Source: Tsuneonella sp. CC-YZS046 (lineage in GTDB: Bacteria; Pseudomonadota; Alphaproteobacteria; Sphingomonadales; Sphingomonadaceae). Taken from it: a stretch of DNA of 64,000 nucleotides. Made by a program: the position numbers and the translations under genes. The DNA lies in NCBI RefSeq assembly GCF_035581365.1, contig NZ_CP141590.1:372001-436000 (forward strand), written 5' to 3'. Every line of letters begins with the position of its first letter. Positions within the stretch are counted from its first letter, which is position 1. This document shows, one piece after another, positions 47,276 through 55,565 of this stretch. The notes under the pieces were generated by a model. It searched no databases, was not told where the DNA came from, and saw only the letters and a list, made by a program, of their open reading frames with translations.

Positions 47276-47812
47276 TCAGTTCCCGCTATTGTTGGGCGGA
47301 GCGACCTTGCCGGTCGCCATATCCTCTATCGAGCAAAGTTCGGCGGGATAGGGATCGAACCCGAGATCGGCCGACCAGACCCGGTCGCGCCAGAGCTGGC
47401 GGTCCGCCAGCCCCAGCATGATGGCGTCGGCCTGCGCCCGGTAGCCCGCGTCGCCGTCCTGCCCGATCGCGGCAATCAGGGCATCCACCGCCTGGCCGAC
47501 CCGATTGTAATCGTCCCGGGGGTTGTCGGCGGGCGCCGCGAGCATTTCTTTCAGCGCTTCGCAGGCAGCCAGGGTCGCGGTGCCGCCCGCTGCGCCGGCG
47601 AGCATGCGTTCGGCGCATTGCCGCATGTCGTCGCGGCAAAGCGAATGATACCGATCCACGAAGGGAAGCTGCTTCAGGATGAGCTCGAGCTGGGCAATTA
47701 TCATGCCCTTTTGCTCCGCGGCCAGGGATTCCTTCGGATCGACGGCAGGGAAGATCACGTCGTTCAGCCCGTTGATGATGCTCTGGATACGTATATCAAT
47801 GCCGGGGGTCAT
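47276..47812 (-). CDS. Helical partner protein of the phosphotransferases (LvaB/DUF6285-like, tentative)
   Basis: 178 aa from ATG 47812, which overlaps the upstream kinase stop (ATGA). The N-terminal pattern IQSIINGLNDVIFPAV, then AEQKGMIIAQLELILKQL, suggests paired amphipathic helices, resembling the small protein LvaB required by the kinase LvaA. A similar pattern opens the next gene (residues 8-45). The family assignment is my inference from spacing and helix pattern; no motif proves it. Confidence 0.6.
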   Translation of the reverse strand: MTPGIDIRIQSIINGLNDVIFPAVDPKESLAAEQKGMIIAQLELILKQLPFVDRYHSLCRDDMRQCAERMLAGAAGGTATLAACEALKEMLAAPADNPRDDYNRVGQAVDALIAAIGQDGDAGYRAQADAIMLGLADRQLWRDRVWSADLGFDPYPAELCSIEDMATGKVAPPNNSGN

Positions 47813-48978
47813 TTGATTTCTCCGGTCAGCAGCTTGGCCAGCGTGGCGGCGATCGCGGTGCCGCTTGCGGACAGGAACGCCAGGAAGGCGCATTGATGAT
47901 TGGTGCCGTCGCGCGCGGCGCGAATGCCGGAGGTGAGGTTCATCACGGCCAGCTTGTAGCTGTTCAGAACGCGATACCAGTGCAGCGTGGCGGGATCGAT
48001 GACGTTGCCCGACATTTCGGTGTAGAGTTGGAGGAAGCGGTCCACGCTCATCATCGACGAGACGAGATAATCGCCTTCGGCATCCTTCGAGCAGAACAAG
48101 GGTTCCAGCGAGTAGGATACGTCTTCGTGATAATCCCCGATATGGGAAAGCTCCCAATCGAGGATGGCGGTCATCTGCAAGCTGTCTTCATCATACATGA
48201 AGTTGCCCAGGCGATAGTCGCCATGCAGCAGCACCGGCTTTTCGCAAACCGGTAGGTTCTGCCTCAGCCAGTATTGCGTATAGTGGAGGATCGGCGATGC
48301 ATCGATGCCGTCGTCCGCCAGCACGCGCGACCAGAAATTGACTTGCCACGCCGCTGTCTCGGTGCCGGGTTTCGGCACATCGAAGCTGGGGAGCCGATGC
48401 CGCGCAAGATCCAGCGCATGGACTGCGGCCAGATTGCCGACATATTGCGGAGTCAGCGCTTCGCCGACCTTGGTGTCGAACCTGATGCCCAGCCCGGAAG
48501 GCCCACCACTGCCGCTGGTCGGCTTGGTCACGCCGCCGACAAAATGCGCGATCATGGCAGGCTGCCCCATATAGGCGCCGTCCGGATCGACCCAGGCTAT
48601 GCGGGGTGCCGGGACGATTCCCTGTATGGCGTCAAGCACTTCCGCCTCTCGCGCGCGCGAGGTTTCGACGATGCCTTCCAGCGGGTCCATCCGCAACACC
48701 ATCAGTTCCGAGGAACCGTCGGCGCTTTCCAGATCGAAGCAGAATTGTTCCTTGGAAGCCCCGCCGCCCATGCGCCGGACATTGCGCGCCCGCCTGGTTT
48801 CGCCTTGTGCCCGGAGAAACGCATCAAGCCGTTCAGCAACTTCAGCGGCATTGCGGGGCACATAACGGCGCTTGCCCTGGCGGGCATATTTCCGATCCAG
48901 CAACTGGACCAGAAACGGTTCGAATTGATCCCGCCAAGGCTGATCGATGGCGGGGTTGACGGCTGACAGGGTGGTCAT
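47809..48978 (-). CDS. Phosphotransferase family protein (LvaA/ACAD10-like kinase)
   Basis: 389 aa. The kinase core is complete: nucleotide-loop MGGGASKEQFCFDL, catalytic LLHGDYRLGNFMYDE and metal-binding AILDWELSHIGDY. Known relatives in catabolic clusters phosphorylate 4- or 5-hydroxyacyl-CoA to allow later elimination. It is the first of three tightly linked minus-strand genes, 149 bases after the SDR gene. Substrate inferred from neighbours, not from sequence. Confidence 0.85.
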   Translation of the reverse strand: MTTLSAVNPAIDQPWRDQFEPFLVQLLDRKYARQGKRRYVPRNAAEVAERLDAFLRAQGETRRARNVRRMGGGASKEQFCFDLESADGSSELMVLRMDPLEGIVETSRAREAEVLDAIQGIVPAPRIAWVDPDGAYMGQPAMIAHFVGGVTKPTSGSGGPSGLGIRFDTKVGEALTPQYVGNLAAVHALDLARHRLPSFDVPKPGTETAAWQVNFWSRVLADDGIDASPILHYTQYWLRQNLPVCEKPVLLHGDYRLGNFMYDEDSLQMTAILDWELSHIGDYHEDVSYSLEPLFCSKDAEGDYLVSSMMSVDRFLQLYTEMSGNVIDPATLHWYRVLNSYKLAVMNLTSGIRAARDGTNHQCAFLAFLSASGTAIAATLAKLLTGEIK

Positions 48979-49127
48979 TTGTGGTTACTCAGGCATCCGA
49001 ATTATCATTATCGCCCGTTGGGGCGGCGAAGCGCGGGACAATTCTATTTTTCGTTGCCCGGGGCAAGATGGATTGAGTCCTTCCCGGCAATTTTACCCGG
49101 GAAAGAGCATCCCAGGGCGATATTCTC

Positions 49128-50093
49128 TCAGTCCGTCATGACGCCTTCGCTCTGGAACAGGCGGGGAATGAGCATCAGTTCGTCCGCCGTCGAAGTCGGA
49201 TCGAGGAAATCTCCCAGGGTCCGGATGCGCTCCGCATTATCCCGCAGGTCTTCGGGCGTGTGATCGGGGTTGAAGTAGCCTTCGCCCACCACAAAGGCGA
49301 CCCGGGCGACCTTGCCTGACGATGTGCTGTATATTTCGCCGTTGATCTCGGTGGAGCGGTGCGCCAGCCACAACACGGCGGGCGAAACGATCGAGGCAGG
49401 GCCCATGGGCAGCTTGCCCGCGCGAATATCCTCGCGCCAGTCGCTGTCGCCTTCCGCCTCGGCCCCTCCGAAGAATGCATCCCGGTTCATCCGCGTGACC
49501 GCCATCGGCGCGATTGCATTGACCCTGATGCCGGTGTCCACCGCCTCGCGGGCCAAGGCCCGGGTGAAGCCGGCCACGCCCAGCTTTGCGGCGGCATAAT
49601 GGGTCAGGGTTTCGTTCCCGGCAAAGCCCGCGTTCGAGGTCGTGCTGACTATGCGTCCATAATTGGCGGCCTTGAAATGGGGCCAGACGGCGCGGGACAT
49701 CAGGAAGGTGCCGTCCAGCGTGATCGAAAGCATCCGCTTCCAGTTTTCCATGCTGATGTCGGCCAGTTCCGCGAACTGGATCGTGCCCGCATTGTTCACC
49801 AGCACAGTGGGCACGCCGAAATTGTCCAGCGCGGTCCGGACGATGGCTGCCGCGCCTTCCTCCGTGGCTACGGAGTTCATATCCGCCACCGCCCTGCCGC
49901 CCGCGGCAACGATCTCATCCACGACGGTCTGGGCAACGCTTTCCCCGCTGCCGGTGCCGTCCATGCTCACGCCCGGATCGTTGACCACCACCGCGGCGCC
50001 GCGTTCGGCGAAGGCAAGCGCATGTTCGCGGCCTAGTCCGCGCCCGGAGCCGGTTACAATGACCACATCGTTTTCGAATGACATTGGCGGCAT
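49128..50093 (-). CDS. Short-chain dehydrogenase, MFE-2/hydroxyacyl-CoA dehydrogenase-like
   Basis: 321 aa. The cofactor motif VTGSGRGLGREHALAFAERG, the NNAG motif, and the catalytic Ser/Tyr/Lys (TTSNAGFAGNETLTHYAAAK) are all visible. The insertion after strand 2 (VNDPGVSMDGTGSGESVAQ) and the long C-terminal tail are typical of the dehydrogenase unit of peroxisomal multifunctional enzyme 2 and its bacterial relatives. A role in beta-oxidation of a CoA intermediate is likely. ATG 50093 or 50084 may start. Confidence 0.85.
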   Translation of the reverse strand: MPPMSFENDVVIVTGSGRGLGREHALAFAERGAAVVVNDPGVSMDGTGSGESVAQTVVDEIVAAGGRAVADMNSVATEEGAAAIVRTALDNFGVPTVLVNNAGTIQFAELADISMENWKRMLSITLDGTFLMSRAVWPHFKAANYGRIVSTTSNAGFAGNETLTHYAAAKLGVAGFTRALAREAVDTGIRVNAIAPMAVTRMNRDAFFGGAEAEGDSDWREDIRAGKLPMGPASIVSPAVLWLAHRSTEINGEIYSTSSGKVARVAFVVGEGYFNPDHTPEDLRDNAERIRTLGDFLDPTSTADELMLIPRLFQSEGVMTD

Positions 50094-50192
50094 TCCGTAA
50101 TCCTCTCCGACAGCTGAATATCTGCGATTGCTTCTATCGACCGCACTTGAATGTAAACGGAACGGAGCCGGTCCGCCCGTGAAGTTTCGCCC

Positions 50193-51866
50193 TCAGCTTT
50201 CTTCCGCTCCCCTGGAGAAATGAAAGCCGGAATATCCTTCCCTCGCTACCTGGTCGCAGGCCTGGATGTAGTTATGCAGCCCGCCCGCGTAAGCCAGAAT
50301 GCCCCGTGCCTTGCCCGGCACATTGGCGCCGACATACCAGCTTCTGGACTTTTCTAGCACGGTGCCTTTTATCACATCGCGCACTTTCTCGCCCCAGCGT
50401 TCCTGCGCTTCAGGATCGACGTCCACACGCTCGAGGCCGTTCTTGCGCATATATTGCAGCAGATCGGAAATCCATTCGACCTGATATTCGTTGGCGATCA
50501 CCACATTGACCAGCACCGAAGGGCTGCCCGGCCCGCCGATGATAAGCAGATTGGGAAAACCCGCGACGCCAAGGCCGAGATAGGTGTCGCAATTGTCGTG
50601 CCAGCTATCCTTGATGGTTCGCCCGCCTACACCCTGTATATCGATGACCGTAAGCGCGCCCGTCACCGCATCGAAGCCGGATGCGCAGATGACGGCGTCG
50701 AATTCCATTTCCTCGCCGTCGATCACCAGGCCCTTCTCGGTGAACCGCTCGATCGGCGTTGCCTTGACGTCGATCGCCTCGACATTGTCCCTGTTGTAGG
50801 TTTCGTAATAGTCGGTTCCCACCGTGATGCGCTTCGTGCCATAGGCGACTTCGCTGGGCGTCAGGATCGCGGCGGTTTTCGGGTCCTTTACGGTTTGCGC
50901 CACCTGTTCCCGGATGAATTCGCTGATCTGGTCGTTCACTTCCTGATTGGTGACGACATCGGTGAAGGCGCGGGGCACCGTTGCTCCGCCATGTTCCATC
51001 CGGCGCTCCAGAATCTCGCGGCGTTGTTCCGGGGTGAACTCGGCGCCAGGGCGGTTCCGGATCTGGATGAGATCTTCTTCCATGAAGAGATCGCCCGAGC
51101 CCACGATCTCGAATGTGCGCATACGCCGCCGCACGGTGTCGCGAACCTTTTCCCACCGTTCGTAATCCTCGTCCGTGAGCGGGCGGTTCTTGGCCGGCAT
51201 GTAAAGATTGGGCGTGCGCACCATCACGCTCAGCTTAGCCGCCTGCCTGGCCACAAGCGGGATGATCTGGGTTCCGGACGAACCCGTGCCGATCACCGCC
51301 ACGCGCTTGCCGGTGAAATCCGGTTCCTTGTCCCTTGGCCAAAGCGCACTGTGATGGAGTTCGCCCCGGAACTCCTCCCTTCCGGGAATGTCGGGCCAGA
51401 TCGGCGCCGAGATCGGGCCCGCCGAGGAGATGAAGAAATGCGCCTTGTAGGTGTCGCCGTTCTCGGTTTCCAGGGTCCAGATATTGGCTGCCTCGTCGAA
51501 TACCGCCTTTACGAGCCGCGAGTTGAAACGAATGTCTTTCCTCAGGTCGAGCCGATCGCACACGAAGCGCATATAGCGCCGGATCTCCGGCTGGGCGGAA
51601 TAGCGTTCCGACCATTTCCACTCGGCATCGATGATCGGCGAGAAGGAGTAGCAATAAACCAGGCTTTCCACGTCGCAGCGCGCACCGGGATAACGGTTCC
51701 AGTACCATGCCCCGCCGACATCGCTGCCTGCCTCCAGCGCAATCGCCTTGAAGCCAAGCTCGCGCAGTTGATAGAGCATATGCATCCCGCCGAAGCCGCC
51801 GCCGAGGACGATCGCGTCGAGCACTTCACCGTTCACTGAATTTTCCGAAACTTTCACCAATCCCAT
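50193..51866 (-). CDS. Type I Baeyer-Villiger monooxygenase (flavin-containing)
   Basis: 557 aa with two Rossmann motifs: FAD site LGGGFGGMHM (residues 21-30) and NADPH site VIGTGSSGTQ. The type I BVMO fingerprint F166-x-G-x-x-x-H172-x-x-x-W176-P177 (FRGELHHSALWP) is intact. These enzymes insert oxygen next to a ketone to give esters or lactones. With P450, SDRs and a luciferase-like monooxygenase nearby, a cyclic ketone is the probable substrate. It starts the block BVMO, SDR, kinases. Confidence 0.92.
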   Translation of the reverse strand: MGLVKVSENSVNGEVLDAIVLGGGFGGMHMLYQLRELGFKAIALEAGSDVGGAWYWNRYPGARCDVESLVYCYSFSPIIDAEWKWSERYSAQPEIRRYMRFVCDRLDLRKDIRFNSRLVKAVFDEAANIWTLETENGDTYKAHFFISSAGPISAPIWPDIPGREEFRGELHHSALWPRDKEPDFTGKRVAVIGTGSSGTQIIPLVARQAAKLSVMVRTPNLYMPAKNRPLTDEDYERWEKVRDTVRRRMRTFEIVGSGDLFMEEDLIQIRNRPGAEFTPEQRREILERRMEHGGATVPRAFTDVVTNQEVNDQISEFIREQVAQTVKDPKTAAILTPSEVAYGTKRITVGTDYYETYNRDNVEAIDVKATPIERFTEKGLVIDGEEMEFDAVICASGFDAVTGALTVIDIQGVGGRTIKDSWHDNCDTYLGLGVAGFPNLLIIGGPGSPSVLVNVVIANEYQVEWISDLLQYMRKNGLERVDVDPEAQERWGEKVRDVIKGTVLEKSRSWYVGANVPGKARGILAYAGGLHNYIQACDQVAREGYSGFHFSRGAEES

Positions 51867-51954
51867 CCTTTTGTCAGATCAACTGCCCGCCTCGTCTCCT
51901 GAACAGCGGACAAGGGCATTGGCTTTGAGGTGAAATTCTCTGACCGGCGCGGCA

Positions 51955-51968
51955 TTGATGCAAGTCAA
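51955..51968 (-). promoter_or_regulatory. Inverted repeat TTGA-TGCAAG-TCAA upstream of the BVMO gene
   Basis: Lies about 90 bases upstream of the BVMO start. It shares TGCAAGTC with the palindrome upstream of the TetR gene at 59805-59835, also about 85 bases upstream of its start codon. A shared TetR site is a guess from this 8-base match. Confidence 0.3.
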
Positions 51969-52019
51969 TTTACTCGATCCGTCCTTTTATGCATAGCTGA
52001 CAGCCCCGGTCGCGCGGGC

Positions 52020-52047
52020 AAAAAACACCCCCCATAAGGGGGGTGTC
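52020..52047 (-). terminator. Rho-independent terminator of the TonB receptor operon
   Basis: A perfect 9-bp stem ACACCCCCC/GGGGGGTGT with a 4-base loop. Read on the minus strand, it is followed directly by seven T residues. It lies about 137 bases after the receptor stop, so it should end the P450-LLM-SDR-receptor transcript. Confidence 0.8.
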
Positions 52048-52049
52048 GG

Positions 52050-52087
52050 GGCCTCTCACGCATCCCTCATTCAGCGCGAGAGGCCCT
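52050..52087. repeat. Inverted repeat GGGCCTCTC...GAGAGGCCC
   Basis: Nine-bp outer stem (52050-52058 with 52079-52087), with a shorter inner CGC/GCG pairing after a mismatch. It is the second of three hairpins after the TonB receptor gene. It may protect the mRNA 3' end or act as an additional terminator. Confidence 0.5.
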
Positions 52088-52144
52088 TTGCAATGGAGCT
52101 TCGCTCCCTTGCTGTCCTGTCACCTCATACAAGCATCAAAGGCG

Positions 52145-52176
52145 CCTTCGCTCCCCTGATGAGAGAGGAGCGAAGG
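52145..52176. repeat. Inverted repeat CCTTCGCTCC...GGAGCGAAGG
   Basis: A perfect 10-bp stem with a 12-base loop, eight bases after the TonB receptor stop. Without a T-run on either strand, it is likely an mRNA 3' structure and not a terminator by itself. Confidence 0.5.
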
Positions 52177-52183
52177 GAACAGG

Positions 52184-54724
52184 TCAGAACCGGAAGGATA
52201 CGGCAGCGCCGTAGGTCGCCGGCATTGCGGTAAGGCGATAGATGGAGTCGAACGACTGGGTCGCGTTGTTCCAGTAGTAGGTGTTGAAGATGTTCTTGCC
52301 CCAGATCCACGCTCTCCACTGGCCGTCTTCCGCGGCGACGCCGATCTGGGCGTCGACCGTGGTGTAGGCCTTCTTGTTGAAGGCATCGCCGGGAACCTTC
52401 ACGCCGGGGAACTGGGTGGGGTCCAGATCGACCTGCGAAATTTCCTCAGGCCGCGCAAACAGGCCGATGGCCTTGCTCTGATAGAGCATGCTGGCGCCCA
52501 TGAAGATGTTCAGCTTGTCGTTGACCGGCGTTTCGTAATCCGCGGAAGCGGTGAAGTTCCACTTCGGCGTGTGCGGGAAGACGAGGCCCTTGTAGTTGAT
52601 GAGGTTCCCCACCGGGTCATAGGCGAAGAAATCGCGCGTGACCTTGGTGTTCACATAGGTGCCGCCGAGATTCAGGTTGAGGCCCTGGGTCGGGGCGATC
52701 TGCAGCGACGCTTCCGCGCCGTAGACGCGGGACTTCGGAATGTTGAGGAGCTTGTCCAGCACGCCGAAGAAGCCGAACGGATCGAGAATACGGCCGCGCA
52801 GCTGCTTGTTGCGGTAATCGTTGTAGAAGCCGGCGATGTTCAGCTGAACGCGACGATCCAGCAGGCCGGCCTTGATACCCGCTTCATAGGCGAGCACCAA
52901 TTCCTGCTTCACCCCTTCGAGCTGCAGGTTGCTGGCGACGTTGACCGCCGGGAAGCTGCCCGACTTGTAGCCCTTCGACACGTTGGCGTAGAGCATGGTG
53001 GTCGGCGTGACCTGGAAGTCCGCGCCGAGACGCCAGCTTACGTTGTCTTCCTTGAGTTCGAAATGAGCCAGACCCGGCGAGAAATATTCGCCATTGGGGT
53101 TGGTCGGGCTTACATAGTCCGCCTTGGTGAGAACATTGCTGGACGTACACGCGCCCGGCTGGATGTTCGGCAGTTCCTGCCCTGCGGGCACACCCTTTGC
53201 CGCGTTCAGGCCCGGAATAACGATATTGAAGGCATTCGCCTGAACGCCATCGCCATAGTCCTGGGTACAGCCGGTGTAGCTGCGCTTGTCTTCCGTATAG
53301 CGGACACCGGCATGCAGCGTGAGCAGGCCGATCGTGTAATCGACATTGGCGAATGCCGCGATGTCCCGGATCGGCTGCTTGAAGAAGGCGCCCGAGTCCG
53401 TGTTGTTGATGAAGCCGACATAGACGGACAATTCATCGACATAGTAGCGGTTATACTGCTGCGTCTTCGCCTTCATGTAGTTGGCGCCGATGATGAACTT
53501 CAGATTGTCATAGTCGCCCGCGATGCGCAGTTCCTGGTTGAAGGTGCGCGCCCGCGCCCGGTCGCCGATCGAGAAGTTGCTGAGCGCCGTGCCATCGACG
53601 TCCATGCCGTAATTCTGCTTGTAGCGGCTGTAGGACGAGATCGAGGTCAGAACGAGATTCTCGTTCAGATTGTAATCGATCCGAGCGGAGGCCTGGAGAT
53701 AGCTGTCGTCACGACGCAGCCTTTCCTGCTTGCCCACCGAGGCCGGCAGACGATCGTTGTTGATATAGGGGTCCCAGTCGGCCGAGCGCGCATTGCGCGG
53801 CGGAGTGGGGTAATGGCTGTAAGGAATGTATGGGAATGGCACCTGCAGCGGGAATGCATAGAGCAACTGTGCTGCCTGCGTGTCCGACTTGTCGACCCAG
53901 CCATTGACGTTGAAGGTGATCTTCAGGTCGGTCGTGGGTTCCCATTCGGTGATCCAGCGTGCCGCGAAGCCGCGCTTGGCGCCCAGCTTGTTCTGGTAGT
54001 CGCGGCCCAGCGTGACCGGAACCGTGCCGAGCGACAGATCGGCGCGATCGACATAGGCCAAGCCTTGCTGGCCCTGGACCCAATTGTTGGTCTGCCAGCC
54101 GGTGGACTTCTGGCCCATGACGGCAAGACGGGTCTTGAGCGTATCCGTCAGCGGGCCGCTCAAGAAGCCGCTCGCCTGGATATGGTTGAAGCGGCCGAAA
54201 CTGCCGTCGAAGCCCGCATGGAATTCATCGGTGGGCTTGGCGGCGATGAAGTTGATCGCGCCCGCGGTGGAGTTCTGCCCGAACAGAATGCCCTGCGGCC
54301 CCTTCAACACTTCGACCCGTTCGAGGTCGAGCGTGGGGAAACGGGCTTCCATCGGGAAGGAGATCGGAACTTCGTCCGTATACAGCGCCACGGTCGATGC
54401 CGAGCCCACGGTGGAATCGTCGAAGCCGATGCCGCGAATGGCGAAGACCGGCGAACCGCGCGGAGCTTCCGTGAAGGTGAAGCCGGGCACGACCTTCACG
54501 AGTTCGCCCGCGGAAACGATGTTTTGCTTGACCAGCTGATCGCCCGCGAGCGCGGTGATCGACATGCCGACCTTGTTTACGGATTCCTGGCGCTTCTGAG
54601 CAGTGACGACGATTTCGCCGACGCCGTAGCTGCTGGGAGCCTCCTCCTGAGCGATAGCCGCTTGCGTGCCGCAGGCCAAAGCCGTGACGGACGCAAAGCC
54701 TAACAGAGCATTATTGTATTTCAT
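52184..54724 (-). CDS. TonB-dependent outer-membrane receptor
   Basis: 846 aa. A signal peptide (FASVTALACGTQAAIAQ) is followed by the TonB box region (GEIVVTAQKRQES), the plug domain (LKGPQGILFGQNSTAGAINF) and a 22-strand barrel ending in an aromatic residue (AAVSFRF). This is the sphingomonad-type receptor often linked to uptake of aromatic, steroid or terpenoid compounds. It is the last gene of the P450-LLM-SDR-receptor run, 63 bases from the SDR, with an intrinsic terminator downstream. Confidence 0.94.
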   Translation of the reverse strand: MKYNNALLGFASVTALACGTQAAIAQEEAPSSYGVGEIVVTAQKRQESVNKVGMSITALAGDQLVKQNIVSAGELVKVVPGFTFTEAPRGSPVFAIRGIGFDDSTVGSASTVALYTDEVPISFPMEARFPTLDLERVEVLKGPQGILFGQNSTAGAINFIAAKPTDEFHAGFDGSFGRFNHIQASGFLSGPLTDTLKTRLAVMGQKSTGWQTNNWVQGQQGLAYVDRADLSLGTVPVTLGRDYQNKLGAKRGFAARWITEWEPTTDLKITFNVNGWVDKSDTQAAQLLYAFPLQVPFPYIPYSHYPTPPRNARSADWDPYINNDRLPASVGKQERLRRDDSYLQASARIDYNLNENLVLTSISSYSRYKQNYGMDVDGTALSNFSIGDRARARTFNQELRIAGDYDNLKFIIGANYMKAKTQQYNRYYVDELSVYVGFINNTDSGAFFKQPIRDIAAFANVDYTIGLLTLHAGVRYTEDKRSYTGCTQDYGDGVQANAFNIVIPGLNAAKGVPAGQELPNIQPGACTSSNVLTKADYVSPTNPNGEYFSPGLAHFELKEDNVSWRLGADFQVTPTTMLYANVSKGYKSGSFPAVNVASNLQLEGVKQELVLAYEAGIKAGLLDRRVQLNIAGFYNDYRNKQLRGRILDPFGFFGVLDKLLNIPKSRVYGAEASLQIAPTQGLNLNLGGTYVNTKVTRDFFAYDPVGNLINYKGLVFPHTPKWNFTASADYETPVNDKLNIFMGASMLYQSKAIGLFARPEEISQVDLDPTQFPGVKVPGDAFNKKAYTTVDAQIGVAAEDGQWRAWIWGKNIFNTYYWNNATQSFDSIYRLTAMPATYGAAVSFRF

Positions 54725-54787
54725 TAGATTACCTCCCTTGTTGCGACCGGCCGCATCATTTGTCGGCCGATCGGTATTCGTAATTCA

Positions 54788-55534
54788 CTAACCTGCCAGC
54801 AGCCCCCCATCGATCACGTGTTCCTCGCCCGAAATGTAGGATGCTTCGTCGGATGCGAGGAACAGGACCAGGTTGGAAACCTCGGACGGCTGGGCCATTC
54901 GCCCGAGGGGGATCGCGCCAGCCATATCTCCCCCTTCGGGATCGAGAACTGCCGCCATCATGGGTGTCAGGATCACGCCTGGATGCACGGAGTTTACGCG
55001 GATTCCGTCCTTTCCATGCACGACCGCCGCATATTTCGTCATTCCTCTGACAGCGAACTTCGTGGCCACATAGGCGGCGTTCGACGATGCGCCGGGGCCG
55101 GTAATCCCGGCGATGGACGAGATGTTGACGATGGACCCGCCGCCATTTTTCTTCATGCTCGGAATGACGGCGCACATGCCAAGGAATACGCCGAGTTCAT
55201 TGACCTCGAAGACTTTCCGGAAATCCGCTTCCGGAAAGATGAAGTCTTCATAAACCGGGCCGATGATGCCGGCATTGTTGACCAGCACATTGACCGGGCC
55301 GAAGCGCTTTTCGGCTTCGGCCACGACTGCGCTCCATTGGTCGGACTGGGCAACGTCATGCCGCATGAAATGGGCGGCATCCCCCAGTTCGCCTGCGATG
55401 CGTTCCCCGTCCGTTGCATTGACGTCGGTCAGGACGACTTTCGCGCCTTCGCGAACGAAGGTGCGGGCGTGGGATTCCCCCATGCCCTGAGCGGCGCCCG
55501 TTACGATCGCGACCTTCCCCGAAAGCCTTCCCAT
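54788..55534 (-). CDS. Short-chain dehydrogenase/reductase (classical)
   Basis: 248 aa, MGRLSGKVAIVTGAAQGMG at the N-terminus. The cofactor motif TGAAQGMGE, the NNAGIIG motif, Ser and YVATK catalytic elements and the classical C-terminus (YISGEEHVIDGGLLAG) are present. An acidic residue after strand 2 (TDVN) favours NAD. It lies between the LLM monooxygenase and the TonB receptor. Likely role: oxidation of an alcohol produced by the P450. The start at 55534 rather than 55597 matches the family N-terminus. Confidence 0.9.
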   Translation of the reverse strand: MGRLSGKVAIVTGAAQGMGESHARTFVREGAKVVLTDVNATDGERIAGELGDAAHFMRHDVAQSDQWSAVVAEAEKRFGPVNVLVNNAGIIGPVYEDFIFPEADFRKVFEVNELGVFLGMCAVIPSMKKNGGGSIVNISSIAGITGPGASSNAAYVATKFAVRGMTKYAAVVHGKDGIRVNSVHPGVILTPMMAAVLDPEGGDMAGAIPLGRMAQPSEVSNLVLFLASDEASYISGEEHVIDGGLLAG

Positions 55535-55565
55535 GAATTTCCGTCCCTCTTTCTTCTTGTTCGAT

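Larger units (their letters stand above)
51867..52183. other. 317-bp non-coding spacer with promoter half and hairpins
   Basis: No gene is supported here. The part near 51867-52010 is the BVMO upstream region and includes TTGATGCAAGTCAA at 51955-51968. The part at 52020-52176 holds three successive inverted repeats downstream of the TonB receptor gene, listed separately. Confidence 0.7.

Noticed and set aside
45772-48978. Aminoglycoside resistance genes
   Set aside because: The kinase motifs are of the broad APH superfamily, but the genes sit in a catabolic cluster and match the ACAD10/LvaA type. Nothing points to antibiotic modification.
52571-54703. 710-aa open frame on the plus strand
   Set aside because: It is the antisense of the TonB receptor gene; the minus strand has a signal peptide, TonB box, plug and C-terminal aromatic residue. 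The plus-strand translation has no domain and is rich in residues expected from antisense GC-rich coding DNA.
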